A stretch of 12,686 nt of DNA, from contig JAFAGG010000081.1 of assembly GCA_023422955.1 (NCBI GenBank), forward strand, positions 1 through 12,686, given 5' to 3'. A program made the position numbers and the translations under genes. Origin of the DNA: Pseudomonadota bacterium (GTDB lineage Bacteria; Pseudomonadota; Gammaproteobacteria; Burkholderiales; Burkholderiaceae_D). The notes under the pieces were generated by a model. It was not told where the DNA came from, did not search any database, and worked only from the letters and a program-made list of their open reading frames with translations. Of the stretch, positions 1 through 9,171 are shown piece by piece. Numbering within the stretch: the stretch's first letter is position 1; every line of letters begins with the position of its first letter.

Positions 1-22
1 GCCCAGGCTTGCAAGCCTGGGC
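1..22. repeat. Perfect 22-bp palindrome at the window edge
   Basis: The first 22 bases are a perfect inverted repeat: GCCCAGGCTTG followed by its reverse complement with no loop. It may extend left of the window, so its true length is unknown. It lies 99 bases beyond the pheA stop codon on the leftward transcript. There is no T-run on either side that would make it a standard intrinsic terminator, so it is listed as a repeat rather than a terminator. Confidence 0.7.
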
Positions 23-34
23 GCGCCCTGCAAG

Positions 35-75
35 GGGGGATGGGTTTGACAACCTATGATAGAAACCCATCCCCC
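35..75. repeat. Long inverted repeat (13-bp arms) downstream of pheA
   Basis: GGGGGATGGGTTT at 35-47 pairs perfectly with AAACCCATCCCCC at 63-75 around a 15-nt loop. As RNA on the leftward transcript this is a very stable hairpin after pheA, but no T-run follows. The C/G-rich sequence ending in AAACCC resembles the interspersed intergenic repeats common in Burkholderiales (recollection of the pattern, not a database hit). It may act as a 3'-end stabiliser or a Rho-assisted terminator for gyrA-serC-pheA. Confidence 0.65.
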
Positions 76-81
76 TCCCAA

Positions 82-102
82 CCTCCCCCTTGAAGGGGAA
101 GG
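82..102. repeat. C-rich/G-rich imperfect hairpin, REP-like
   Basis: CCT-C-CCCC, a TTGAA loop, then GGGG-A-AGG: a 7-bp interrupted stem with one C/A mismatch. It belongs to the same cluster as the two longer inverted repeats to its left and sits 18 bases from the pheA stop. The CCTCCCCCTTGAAGGGG pattern is typical of intergenic repeats in this bacterial group. The family name is not assigned. Confidence 0.45.
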
Positions 103-120
103 AGTAAAACCCAAGGTTCG

Positions 121-1194
121 CTACAAACTGCAAGGATAAGACCCCAGCATCTTGAAGAAGGCTGCATTCTCCTGCAGTTCCGCCAGCGCCTTGATCACCT
201 TTTCATCCTGCGCATGGCCGTCGATATCGACGTAGAAGTAATACTCCCAGGAACCGGTGCGCGCCGGGCGCGATTCGAAGCGGCTCATCGATACACCGTG
301 TTTGGCCAGCGGCGCCAGCAAGCTGTGAACCGCGCCAGCCTTGTTGGGTACCGACAGGATCAGCGAGGTCTGGTCCTTGCCGCTGGGCGCGGACACCAGG
401 CGGCCGATCACCGCAAAACGCGTGCGGTTGTGCGGGTCGTCCTGGATATGCGCCTGCACCACAGCCAGTCCATACTGCTGGCCGGCAAATTCGCCTGCCA
501 CCGCAGCCAGGGAAGGATCTTCGCTCGCCATCCTGGCGGCTTCGCCATTGGAAGAAACCGCCTGGCGCGCGATTGCCGGGTAATGCTGGTTCAGCCAACC
601 CTGGCACTGCGCCAGCGCCTGCGAATGCGCACAGATGCGGGTCACGCCTTCCATCTTGCCGCTCCTGGTCAGCAAGTTGTGCTGCACCGGCAATACCACT
701 TCGCCATTGATCAGCAGCGAGGTCTGCAGCAACAGGTCGAGCGAGCGACTGACCGGACCCTCGGCGGAATTTTCCACCGGCACCACGCCGAAATCCGCTG
801 CGCCCGATTCAGCCGCGCGGAATACTTCATCAATCGACACGCAGGCCAGGCCATCCACCGCACGGCCGAACTGGCGATACACCGCCTGTTCGGAAAAAGT
901 GCCGGCCGGTCCCAGGTAGGCGACCGTGATGCGCTTTTCCAGCGCGCGGCAGGCCGACATGATGTCGCGGAAAATCATTTGCAGATCGGCGGACACCAGC
1001 GGGCCGGGATTGCTGGCCGCGACATTGCGCAGCACCTGCGCTTCGCGCTCGGGCCTGAAAACCGGCGCATTGGTTTCCGCCTTCACATGCCCCACTTCCT
1101 GGGCCAGGCGCGCGCGCCGATTCAGAAGGTCAAGTAGCTGCTTGTCGATTGCATCGATCTGCTCGCGCAAAGGCTGGAGTTTGTCGTCGCTCAT
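121..1194 (-). CDS. pheA: Bifunctional chorismate mutase / prephenate dehydratase
   Basis: A 357-residue P-protein for phenylalanine synthesis in the cytoplasm: it converts chorismate to prephenate, then prephenate to phenylpyruvate. Residues about 1-88 form an AroQ-type chorismate mutase domain (LREQIDAIDKQLLDLLNRRA, VKAE). Residues 89-268 form the prephenate dehydratase domain, starting VAYLGPAGTFSEQA, with VVPVENSAEGPV and the catalytic TRF motif at 258-260. Residues about 275-355 form the ACT domain with the ESRP phenylalanine-binding motif at 307-310, so feedback inhibition by phenylalanine is expected. Length and domain order match the family. The start is set by the canonical N-terminus of the mutase domain. 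The upstream bases are C/T-rich with no clear Shine-Dalgarno, so translation may depend on coupling to serC, which ends 27 bases upstream. Confidence 0.97.
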   Translation of the reverse strand: MSDDKLQPLREQIDAIDKQLLDLLNRRARLAQEVGHVKAETNAPVFRPEREAQVLRNVAASNPGPLVSADLQMIFRDIMSACRALEKRITVAYLGPAGTFSEQAVYRQFGRAVDGLACVSIDEVFRAAESGAADFGVVPVENSAEGPVSRSLDLLLQTSLLINGEVVLPVQHNLLTRSGKMEGVTRICAHSQALAQCQGWLNQHYPAIARQAVSSNGEAARMASEDPSLAAVAGEFAGQQYGLAVVQAHIQDDPHNRTRFAVIGRLVSAPSGKDQTSLILSVPNKAGAVHSLLAPLAKHGVSMSRFESRPARTGSWEYYFYVDIDGHAQDEKVIKALAELQENAAFFKMLGSYPCSL

Positions 1195-1221
1195 AAATGG
1201 GGGGATGCGGACGGGCCCGCT

Positions 1222-2324
1222 TTATCCGTATTGCTTTTCAAATGCTGTCATGTAGGCCACCAGCGCCTGCACGCCCTCGATAGGCATCGCGTTGTAAATG
1301 GAAGCGCGCATGCCGCCCACCGACTTGTGCCCTTTCAACTGCAGCAGGCTGCGCTCTTTTGCGCCTTGCAGGAAAGCTGCATTCAGCGATTCGTCGCGCA
1401 GGTAGAACGGCACGTTCATGCGCGAGCGGCATTCCTTGGCCACGTGCGTTGCATAGAAACCGGTGGAGTCCAGATAATCGTACAAGAGTGCCGCCTTGGC
1501 AATATTCCTGCGCTCGATTTCCGCCACGCCGCCTGCGCGCTTGAGCCACTGGAACACCAGGCCGGCAATGTAGATCGCGTAAGTCGGCGGCGTGTTGTAC
1601 ATGGAATCGTTGTCGGCCACCGTCTTCCAGTCGAACGCCGACGGGCAGAACGGCAAAGCATGCCCGAGCAGATCTTCGCGCACGATCACGATGGTCAGCC
1701 CGGCCGGGCCGATATTCTTTTGCGCGCCGCCGAAAATCACGCCGTATTTAGCCACATCGATCACGCGCGACAGGATGTGCGACGACATATCGGCCACCAG
1801 CGGCGCGCCGTTCGTGTCCGCCGCCACATCGGGCGCGTCGTGGAATTCGGTGCCGTCTATGGTTTCATTGGTGCAGATGTGCACGTAGGCGGCATTCTTC
1901 GTCAGCTTCCAGGTCGCGCGCGGTGGAATGACGGCGAACTTGTCCGCTTCCGATGATGCGGCGACATTCACGTTCGCATATCGCTTCGCTTCGCGGATCG
2001 ACTTGCCCGACCAGGAACCGGTATGGATGAAATCGATGGCCGCCGGTTGCGCGGCGCGGCCCAGCAGGTTCATCGGGATGATTGCGTTTTGCGCGATCGC
2101 CCCGCCCTGCATGAAAAGTATCTTGTAGTTGGCCGGCACCGCCAGCAGCTCGCGCAAGTCCCGCTCGGCGGCCTGATAGATGGACGTGAATTCCGGCCCG
2201 CGATGGCTCATCTCCATCACGGACATGCCGCTGCCCTGCCAGTCCAGCATTTCGGCAGCGGCCTGCTGCAGGACTTCCTTGGGCAGGACCGCCGGGCCGG
2301 CAGAGAAATTGTAGACGGCCGTCA

Positions 2325-2325
<1 letters not shown>
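1222..2325 (-). CDS. serC: Phosphoserine aminotransferase
   Basis: A 367-residue PLP enzyme that transaminates 3-phosphohydroxypyruvate to phosphoserine in serine synthesis; in many bacteria it also acts in pyridoxal phosphate synthesis. The start YNFSAGPAVLP, the SVMEMSHRGPEF segment, CTNETIDGTE, the PLP lysine in GGAQKNIGPAG (Lys203), SRMNVPF and the C-terminal GGMRASIYNAMP are all family hallmarks. The PLP-phosphate loop reads QGGAIAQN, where E. coli SerC has an arginine-containing HGGGRGQF. This looks like ordinary lineage variation. The ATG overlaps the gyrA stop codon by one base (TAATG), a classic translational-coupling arrangement. pheA follows 27 bases later, making a gyrA-serC-pheA operon. 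Confidence 0.97.
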
Positions 2326-4973
<2,648 letters not shown>

Positions 4974-5022
4974 TGGCCTGGCGATGTTTTGATAAGGATT
5001 AAATTGCCGTCAGGATAGAGAA

Positions 5023-5028
5023 GTTATA
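5023..5028 (-). promoter_or_regulatory. Candidate -10 element of the gyrA operon promoter
   Basis: On the minus strand TATAAC lies about 50 bases upstream of the gyrA ATG, with a G/A-rich spacer and only a weak -35 about 17 bases further up (GGATTG). The start of transcription would be near 5016, giving a leader of about 43 nt. A weak -35 is common at supercoiling-controlled gyrase promoters, but this is inferred from spacing only. Confidence 0.35.
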
Positions 5029-5174
5029 TTCCCTACCTGTGTAAACAATCCTGCGATTTTACCACGGGAGCTGGTCCGACCATTGCTTTCGTTTACGGCC
5101 AATAAATGAAAAAAGGAAGCAAACTCGGCTAAAAAGACTGAATTTAGCTTGCATCCACCGCCAAGCCACCTGCC

Positions 5175-5933
5175 ATGCATTGCACATTCACCTCTGCCTC
5201 CTTGCCATCCTTGCTACTGCGCTTTTGCAGCGTGGCGGCCGTGCGCGCGCTGGGCCTGAGCCTGGCCTGGACATCCGTCTTCGCTCAGACGCAGCCTGCG
5301 CCCATTCCGGCCAAGCCCGAAGGCAGCGCTTACCAGCAGGACAGCCAGGGCATCATCGTGCGCAGCAGCGATGGACTGTGCTGGCGCACGGGATATTGGA
5401 CGCCCAAGGAGGCCGTGGCCGGATGTGACGGCGCTCTCGCACCGCCCATCAGCAAAATGATTGCACCGCCGGTTTCAGAAGGTCCGGCGCCGACGATCAC
5501 AACCCAGGCCGAACCGTCTCCCATCCCCACGCGGCCAGCCGCCGCGAGCTGCGACTTCAGCCTCACGCTGGGTGCCGACCAGTCCTTTCCCTTCAATAGC
5601 AGTCAGTTGAGTGCCGAAGCTCGCCAGCAATTGGATCAGGCGTTAATCACTCGTCTGGAACAATGCACCGAGCCGGCACTGATCCGCGTGACCGGCCATA
5701 CGGATCGCCTGGGCTCCGCACGATACAACCAGCAGCTTTCACTACGACGCGCGCAAGCGGTAGCCGCTTATTTGAACCAGCAACTCAAGCAGCCCATGAA
5801 TATCGAAACGATAGGAGCAGGTGCTTCGCAAGCCTTGCAACAATGCCCGACCCACACTACCCGGCAGGCTTTGCTTGCCTGCCTTGCGCCGGATCGGAAG
5901 GTCACTATCGAAGTTCGCGGAACGCGGAATTAA
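5175..5933 (+). CDS. OmpA-family peptidoglycan-binding outer-membrane protein (divergent paralogue)
   Basis: A 252-residue exported protein. Residues 1-37 look like a long signal peptide ending SVFA before QTQPAP. A short segment with CWRTGYWT...GCDG (Cys69, Cys84) follows, then a Pro-rich linker (about 88-124). The OmpA C-terminal domain (126-250) carries VTGHTDRLGSARYNQQLSLRRAQAV, the diaminopimelate-binding motif, with the Asp and Arg residues intact. A Cys224-Cys236 pair with 11 residues between, followed by LAPDRKVTIEV, mirrors the disulphide loop of E. coli OmpA. There is no eight-stranded barrel, so it probably tethers peptidoglycan to the envelope. It shares its architecture with the ompA gene 375 bases downstream, so the two look like an old tandem duplication. 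No Shine-Dalgarno precedes the ATG, so the exact start is uncertain; GTG codons near 5230-5245 would leave a shorter signal peptide. Confidence 0.85.
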   Translation: MHCTFTSASLPSLLLRFCSVAAVRALGLSLAWTSVFAQTQPAPIPAKPEGSAYQQDSQGIIVRSSDGLCWRTGYWTPKEAVAGCDGALAPPISKMIAPPVSEGPAPTITTQAEPSPIPTRPAAASCDFSLTLGADQSFPFNSSQLSAEARQQLDQALITRLEQCTEPALIRVTGHTDRLGSARYNQQLSLRRAQAVAAYLNQQLKQPMNIETIGAGASQALQQCPTHTTRQALLACLAPDRKVTIEVRGTRN

Positions 5934-6000
5934 TTATGTTGTCTTTAGCCTAATGCATGTCTTAATCATGCGGACTGTCTACTCTCATACTTTTATGTAA

Positions 6001-6036
6001 CTTTGTACAAGCAGTTATCTTTGTACAAGCAGTTAT
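6001..6036. repeat. Two perfect tandem copies of an 18-bp unit containing a palindrome
   Basis: CTTTGTACAAGCAGTTAT occurs at 6001-6018 and again, identically, at 6019-6036. Each copy contains the 8-bp palindrome TTGTACAA (6003-6010 and 6021-6028). The repeats lie about 270 bases upstream of the ompA start, in an AT-rich tract, and could be paired binding sites for a dimeric regulator or simply a recent slippage duplication. Confidence 0.85.
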
Positions 6037-6245
6037 TTTTATACTTATCTCAACGGGAAGAGTTATTACGTAGTAGGAAGGAAACTTTGCTTTATTTTGG
6101 CGATCCAGTGCGTTGACGGCTTATGTAATACAATGGCCAATGTTTCGTCTGAGCAAGCAAAGCGAATAAGGACAGGCAAGTTGTTGAGGTTATTGCATGA
6201 AGGAATACACGTGCCATAGCCTGAACTACCAACCTGACCACGAGC

Positions 6246-6284
6246 CAACCCATATGGTTGTTATTGTCACGCAGCCCGCCTGCG
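6246..6284 (+). promoter_or_regulatory. Two hairpins in the ompA 5' untranslated region
   Basis: CAACC-CATAT-GGTTG (6246-6260) and CGCAG-CCCGC-CTGCG (6270-6284) form two 5-bp stems with 5-nt loops, ending 11 bases before the AAGAGG ribosome binding site (6296-6301). In enterobacteria, ompA mRNA is stabilised by leader stem-loops; a similar role here is inference. Confidence 0.35.
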
Positions 6285-6307
6285 GATCGATTATTAAGAG
6301 GAAAAAT

Positions 6308-6979
6308 ATGAAAAAGATCACTGCGTTATTTATTGCCGCGACCGCAGCCGTTGCTTTCTCCGCCACGGCTCAAACCACGTCTTCTGAACTGGTAGACAAA
6401 AATGCCGCTGGCTCCAAGCATGGCTACGCTACCGCTTCCAACGGCCCTGTAGTAGTCAGCGGCTTTGGCGATTGCGTTCGCGCCGGTCACTGGACCCAGG
6501 ATAGCCGCAAAGTAATCGGTTGCGACGGCGTCGTTGCACAAGCTGCACCGGCTGTTGTGACTCCGCCTCCGGCTCCCGCACCAGCTCCTGCTCCGGCAGC
6601 AGCCCCGGCACCGACCTCCGAAAAAGTCAGCTTTGCAGCCGATGCCTTCTTTGATTTTGACAAAGCCGTGCTGAAGCCTGAAGGCGAAAAAACCCTGAAT
6701 GAACTGGCCAGCCGCATCAAGGATGTCGATCTGGAAGTCGTGATCGCCACCGGCCACACCGACTCCACCGGCGCTGAAGCTTACAACCAGAAGCTGTCCG
6801 AGCGTCGCGCTGAAGCCGTGAAGAACTACCTGGTTTCCCAAGGTCTGCCAGACAACCGTGTTTACACCGAAGGCAAAGGCGAAGCCCAACCGGTTGCTGA
6901 CAACAAGAACCGCGATGGCCGCGCTCAAAACCGCCGCGTGGAAATCGAAGTTGTAGGTACCCGCACGGTCAAGAACTAA
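6308..6979 (+). CDS. ompA: OmpA-family outer-membrane protein
   Basis: A 223-residue peptidoglycan-associated outer-membrane protein. The start at 6308 has a good AAGAGG site six bases upstream and gives a clean signal peptide (MKKITALFIAATAAVAFSATA, cut before Gln22). The upstream in-frame ATG at 6197 would bury it. Residues about 50-75 carry CVRAGHWTQDSRKVIGCDG (Cys56/Cys72), the motif typical of betaproteobacterial OmpA. An Ala-Pro repeat linker (about 78-103) leads to the OmpA domain (106-216) with FFDFDKAVLKPEG, ATGHTDSTGAEAYNQKLSERR and NRRVEIEV, all ligand-binding positions intact. It lacks a beta-barrel domain. Unlike its paralogue at 5175 it has no C-terminal disulphide loop. Codon use looks highly expressed. 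It is followed by a strong intrinsic terminator, so it is probably transcribed alone. Confidence 0.95.
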   Translation: MKKITALFIAATAAVAFSATAQTTSSELVDKNAAGSKHGYATASNGPVVVSGFGDCVRAGHWTQDSRKVIGCDGVVAQAAPAVVTPPPAPAPAPAPAAAPAPTSEKVSFAADAFFDFDKAVLKPEGEKTLNELASRIKDVDLEVVIATGHTDSTGAEAYNQKLSERRAEAVKNYLVSQGLPDNRVYTEGKGEAQPVADNKNRDGRAQNRRVEIEVVGTRTVKN

Positions 6980-6990
6980 GTCGTACGACT
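6979..6990. repeat. 12-bp perfect palindrome at the ompA stop codon
   Basis: AGTCGTACGACT begins at the last base of the ompA TAA stop. It is a perfect palindrome with no loop, 24 bases before the terminator stem. It may form a small stem at the end of the message or be chance. Confidence 0.5.
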
Positions 6991-7014
6991 CACAAAGTCG
7001 TTCAACGCCTTATC

Positions 7015-7040
7015 AAGCCCCGCTCCGGCGGGGCTTTTTT
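7015..7040 (+). terminator. Intrinsic terminator of ompA
   Basis: AAGCCCCGC, a TCCG loop and GCGGGGCTT form a perfect 9-bp stem followed by T residues to 7040. It lies 35 bases after the ompA stop codon, in the right orientation and with the classical form. Confidence 0.93.
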
Positions 7041-7093
7041 ATTGCGCTGCGAACGCGACAGGCGCCAGACCTTTTAAGCTGCGGCGAGTCCGG

Positions 7094-7099
7094 TACAAT
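7094..7099 (+). promoter_or_regulatory. Candidate -10 element for ubiG-gph
   Basis: TACAAT lies 27 bases before the ubiG ATG and downstream of the ompA terminator. A poor -35 (TTTTAA, 7072-7077) is 16 bases upstream. Some promoter is needed here because the ompA terminator closes the previous unit; this is the best visible candidate. Confidence 0.4.
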
Positions 7100-7126
7100 A
7101 CCCGCTTTACCGATACACGACCTCCT

Positions 7127-7822
7127 ATGAATGCCGATCCCCTAGAACTGCAGAAATTCAGCGACCTGGCACACCGCTGGTGGGACCCCACTTCCGAATT
7201 CCGCCCGCTGCATGAAATCAATCCGCTGCGCCTGGAATGGATCAATGCGCGCGCACCACTGGCCGGAAAAAAAGTAGTGGACGTAGGCTGCGGCGGCGGC
7301 ATCCTGGCCGAATCCATGGCGAAAAAAGGTGCGAATGTGACCGGCATCGACCTGTCGGAAAAAGCCCTGAAAGTCGCCGACCTGCACAGCCTGGAATCCG
7401 GCGTCGCTGTGCGTTATGAACTGATCGCGGCCGAAGCGCTTGCCGCCCGTGAGACGGGCCAGTACGATATCGTCACCTGCATGGAAATGCTGGAACATGT
7501 GCCCGATCCGGCCGCCATCGTGCAAGCCTGCGCCACGCTGGTCAAACCCGGCGGCAAAGTATTTTTCTCGACCATCAGCCGCAACCCCAAGGCTTACCTG
7601 TTTGCGGTGCTCGGCGCGGAATACCTGTTGAATCTCCTGCCCAAGGGCACGCACGATTACGCCAAATTCATCACGCCGGCAGAACTGGCAAGATTTGCAC
7701 GCCAGGCGGACATGAGCGTGGATGGATTAAAAGGCATGACCTACAACCCGATCACCAAGATCTATTCGCTCAACCAGGACACCGACGTGAATTATCTGAT
7801 GGCCTGTACTCGCCCCGCATGA
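7127..7822 (+). CDS. ubiG: Ubiquinone biosynthesis O-methyltransferase
   Basis: A 231-residue SAM-dependent methyltransferase that performs the two O-methylations of ubiquinone synthesis. The N-terminus FSDLAHRWWDPTSEFRPLHEINP is diagnostic of UbiG. The SAM-binding motif I is VVDVGCGGG (50-58) and is followed by GIDLSEKAL, with acidic Asp76 expected to contact the SAM ribose. YDIVTCMEMLEHVPDP (113-128) is the post-motif I/motif II region, and PGGKVFFSTI and KGTHDYAKFI complete the family pattern. Length is normal. The ribosome binding site (CCTCCT before ATG) is not purine-rich, so initiation looks weak. It overlaps gph by four bases (ATGA), which implies coupled translation; ubiG-gph is a common pair in betaproteobacteria. 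Confidence 0.97.
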   Translation: MNADPLELQKFSDLAHRWWDPTSEFRPLHEINPLRLEWINARAPLAGKKVVDVGCGGGILAESMAKKGANVTGIDLSEKALKVADLHSLESGVAVRYELIAAEALAARETGQYDIVTCMEMLEHVPDPAAIVQACATLVKPGGKVFFSTISRNPKAYLFAVLGAEYLLNLLPKGTHDYAKFITPAELARFARQADMSVDGLKGMTYNPITKIYSLNQDTDVNYLMACTRPA

Positions 7823-8508
7823 CACAACTTTCGCTTCGCCCGCCTCGCGCGGTGCTGTTCGACCTGGATGGCACGCTGGCAGACACGGCGCCCGACCTTG
7901 CGGCAGCCCTCAACCAGTTGCGTATTGCCCGCGCTCTCGAACCCACGCCTTACGAACAATTGCGCCCGGTTGCATCGGCCGGTGCGCGCGGCCTGATAGG
8001 CGCCGCTTTTGGCCTTAAGCCAGGCGACGAAGAATACGAAGCCTTGCGCGTCGCCTTCCTCGACAACTACGCTGCAGCCATCGCCACGCACAGCGTGCTG
8101 TTCGATGGCATAGAAGCCTTGCTGCAAGAACTGGAGCAACGCGGCATCAAGTGGGGCATCGTCACCAACAAGCAGGCGCGCCTTACCGAATTGCTGGTAC
8201 CGGAAATCGGCCTTGCGCATGCCGCCTGCGTGATCTCCGGCGATACCACGCCGCATCCCAAGCCCCATCCTGCCCCGCTATTGGAAGCTGCGCGGCGCAT
8301 CGACGTCTCGCCCCAGGACTGCTGGTATGTCGGCGACGACTTGCGCGATATCCAGGCAGGAAATGCCGCGGAAATGATTACGATTGCCGCCGCCTGGGGC
8401 TATTGCGGCGACTCCGAACCCGTAACATGGCAAGCCCATGCCCTCGCTCATACGCCGCAGGATGTGCTCAAGCTCATTCCTTCACGGCGCGAAGAAACCC
8501 GCTCTTGA
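7819..8508 (+). CDS. gph: Phosphoglycolate phosphatase (HAD superfamily)
   Basis: A 229-residue cytoplasmic HAD hydrolase. The catalytic aspartates are in FDLDGTL (Asp15, Asp17), motif II is VTNK (Thr116), the motif III lysine is Lys148 in HPKPHP, and motif IV is YVGDDLRDIQAG (Asp173, Asp174, Asp177). The cap inserted between motifs I and II is helical, as in Gph. Family knowledge suggests it dephosphorylates 2-phosphoglycolate from DNA repair or oxygenase side reactions. The ATG sits in the ATGA overlap with the ubiG stop. The C-terminus (SRREETRS) runs close to the ssrA promoter region. Related HAD enzymes share these motifs, so the exact substrate is inferred from similarity and from pairing with ubiG. 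Confidence 0.9.
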   Translation: MTQLSLRPPRAVLFDLDGTLADTAPDLAAALNQLRIARALEPTPYEQLRPVASAGARGLIGAAFGLKPGDEEYEALRVAFLDNYAAAIATHSVLFDGIEALLQELEQRGIKWGIVTNKQARLTELLVPEIGLAHAACVISGDTTPHPKPHPAPLLEAARRIDVSPQDCWYVGDDLRDIQAGNAAEMITIAAAWGYCGDSEPVTWQAHALAHTPQDVLKLIPSRREETRS

Positions 8509-8538
8509 AATCCGCCTGCGCCGCCCCACCTACTGCGG

Positions 8539-8544
8539 TACAAT
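8539..8544 (+). promoter_or_regulatory. Candidate -10 element of the ssrA promoter
   Basis: TACAAT ends 11 bases before the first base of mature tmRNA, as expected for a short 5' precursor removed by RNase P. The -35 region 17 bases upstream is poor. It starts 31 bases after the gph stop codon. Confidence 0.45.
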
Positions 8545-8555
8545 GACAGTGTTTT

Positions 8556-8932
8556 GGGGCCGACCTGGTTTCGACAGGGGTTGCAAAGCAGAACAGGGCA
8601 TACCGAGGACCGATTACCTCGTTAATCCAGTTGGAAATGCTTAAATGCAAACGATGAATCTTACGCTCTCGCAGCGTAAACTACTAGAAACCTAAGAAAC
8701 TTCTAGCTCTGCACCATCTCTTCCCTGGGGTGGGCTGGCAACAGCAGCAGAGTCATATACAGGGAATCGCGTGATGTCGGGTTACTTGGCATGACGTTAA
8801 ATTTAGGTAACTCGTCTGTGCAAAGCGTGCGCGTCCGCGTTGTACGGATTAAAACCAGTTGGCAGCGCTAAGTATGTAGAACTGCCTGTAGAGTGCTTCT
8901 GGACGCGGGTTCGATTCCCGCCGGCTCCACCA
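8556..8932 (+). ncRNA. ssrA: Transfer-messenger RNA (tmRNA), one-piece form
   Basis: A 377-nt RNA that rescues stalled ribosomes together with SmpB. The 5' end GGGGCCGACCTGGTTTCGACA and the 3' end CGGGTTCGATTCCCGCCGGCTCCACCA form the alanine-tRNA-like part: the acceptor stem GGGGCCG/CGGCTCC has one G-U pair, the T-loop is GTTCGATTC, and CCA is encoded. The resume codon GCA starts at 8647 and the tag reads ANDESYALAA, ending with TAA at 8677-8679. The C-terminal ALAA is the usual ClpXP degron. The order is uninterrupted, so this is not the permuted two-piece form. Pseudoknot regions lie between the tag and the 3' domain. The 3' end is intact, with no integrase gene or duplicated end nearby. 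ssrA is a common integration site, but nothing is integrated here. Confidence 0.98.
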
Positions 8933-8938
8933 ATATTC

Positions 8939-8964
8939 AAACCAACCTCCCCGGTTGGTTTTTT
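8939..8964 (+). terminator. Intrinsic terminator of ssrA
   Basis: AAACCAACC, a TCCCC loop and GGTTGGTTT form a 9-bp stem ending in a T-run (to 8964), starting six bases after the tmRNA CCA end. A classical intrinsic terminator. Confidence 0.93.
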
Positions 8965-9036
8965 CTTGCCCGCTCGCGCCGATTACCATGCGTTCTCGCT
9001 GATAGATACGAACGCTTGCAGCTTTGCCGCCTCAAT

Positions 9037-9054
9037 AGTTAACTGTTTCGAAAC
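9037..9054. promoter_or_regulatory. Two abutting palindromes upstream of the catalase gene
   Basis: AGTTAACT (9037-9044) is followed directly by GTTTCGAAAC (9045-9054); both are perfect palindromes. They lie about 120 bases before the catalase ATG and about 76 bases before the likely -10 element. They could be an operator. They do not match the ATAG/CTAT spacing of a canonical OxyR site. Confidence 0.35.
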
Positions 9055-9129
9055 GCATCCCACGTTCAGAGATTGACCAGTTCGCCCATCTGCCGGATGC
9101 CGACTTCCCCCATATGTTGCCTTAGCCTC

Positions 9130-9135
9130 TATACT
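9130..9135 (+). promoter_or_regulatory. Candidate -10 element of the catalase promoter
   Basis: TATACT lies 36 bases before the catalase start codon, and the 17-bp-spaced -35 position (CCCCCA) has no match. A good -10 with no -35 is typical of an activator-dependent promoter, such as one driven by OxyR, but no regulator site could be recognised with confidence. Confidence 0.45.
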
Positions 9136-9171
9136 GACAAACTTAACCGTTTTCAACACGAGGAGGCCCGT

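Larger units (their letters stand above)
5934..6307 (+). other. AT-rich intergenic region upstream of ompA
   Basis: This 374-base stretch has no convincing gene. It holds an 18-bp tandem repeat (6001-6036), an AT-rich segment up to about 6100, and two short adjacent hairpins before ompA: CAACC/GGTTG at 6246-6260 and CGCAG/CTGCG at 6270-6284. No clear terminator follows the gene ending at 5933. I could not assign an ompA promoter with good spacing: TACAAT at 6129-6134 has no matching -35, and TTGACG at 6113-6118 has no matching -10. A 60-codon minus-strand frame at 6066-6248 has no coding character. Confidence 0.6.

Noticed and set aside
214..1137. Long plus-strand open frame (307 codons) opposite pheA
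   Set aside because: It is an antisense shadow of pheA: rich in Arg/His/Gln with no domain, and the minus-strand frame is an unmistakable P-protein.
5106..5132. Eight-codon frame (ATG AAA AAA GGA ...) before the first OmpA-like gene
   Set aside because: No ribosome binding site and only eight codons; expected by chance in an A-rich stretch.
8556..8932. Possible genomic-island attachment site at the ssrA 3' end
   Set aside because: ssrA is a frequent integration target, but here its 3' end is followed at once by its own terminator and a housekeeping catalase gene, with no integrase and no duplicated 3' end in the window.
9073..9171. Upstream in-frame start for the catalase (33 extra residues)
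   Set aside because: The extension has no catalase-like sequence and no ribosome site, while AGGAGG stands just before the ATG at 9172.
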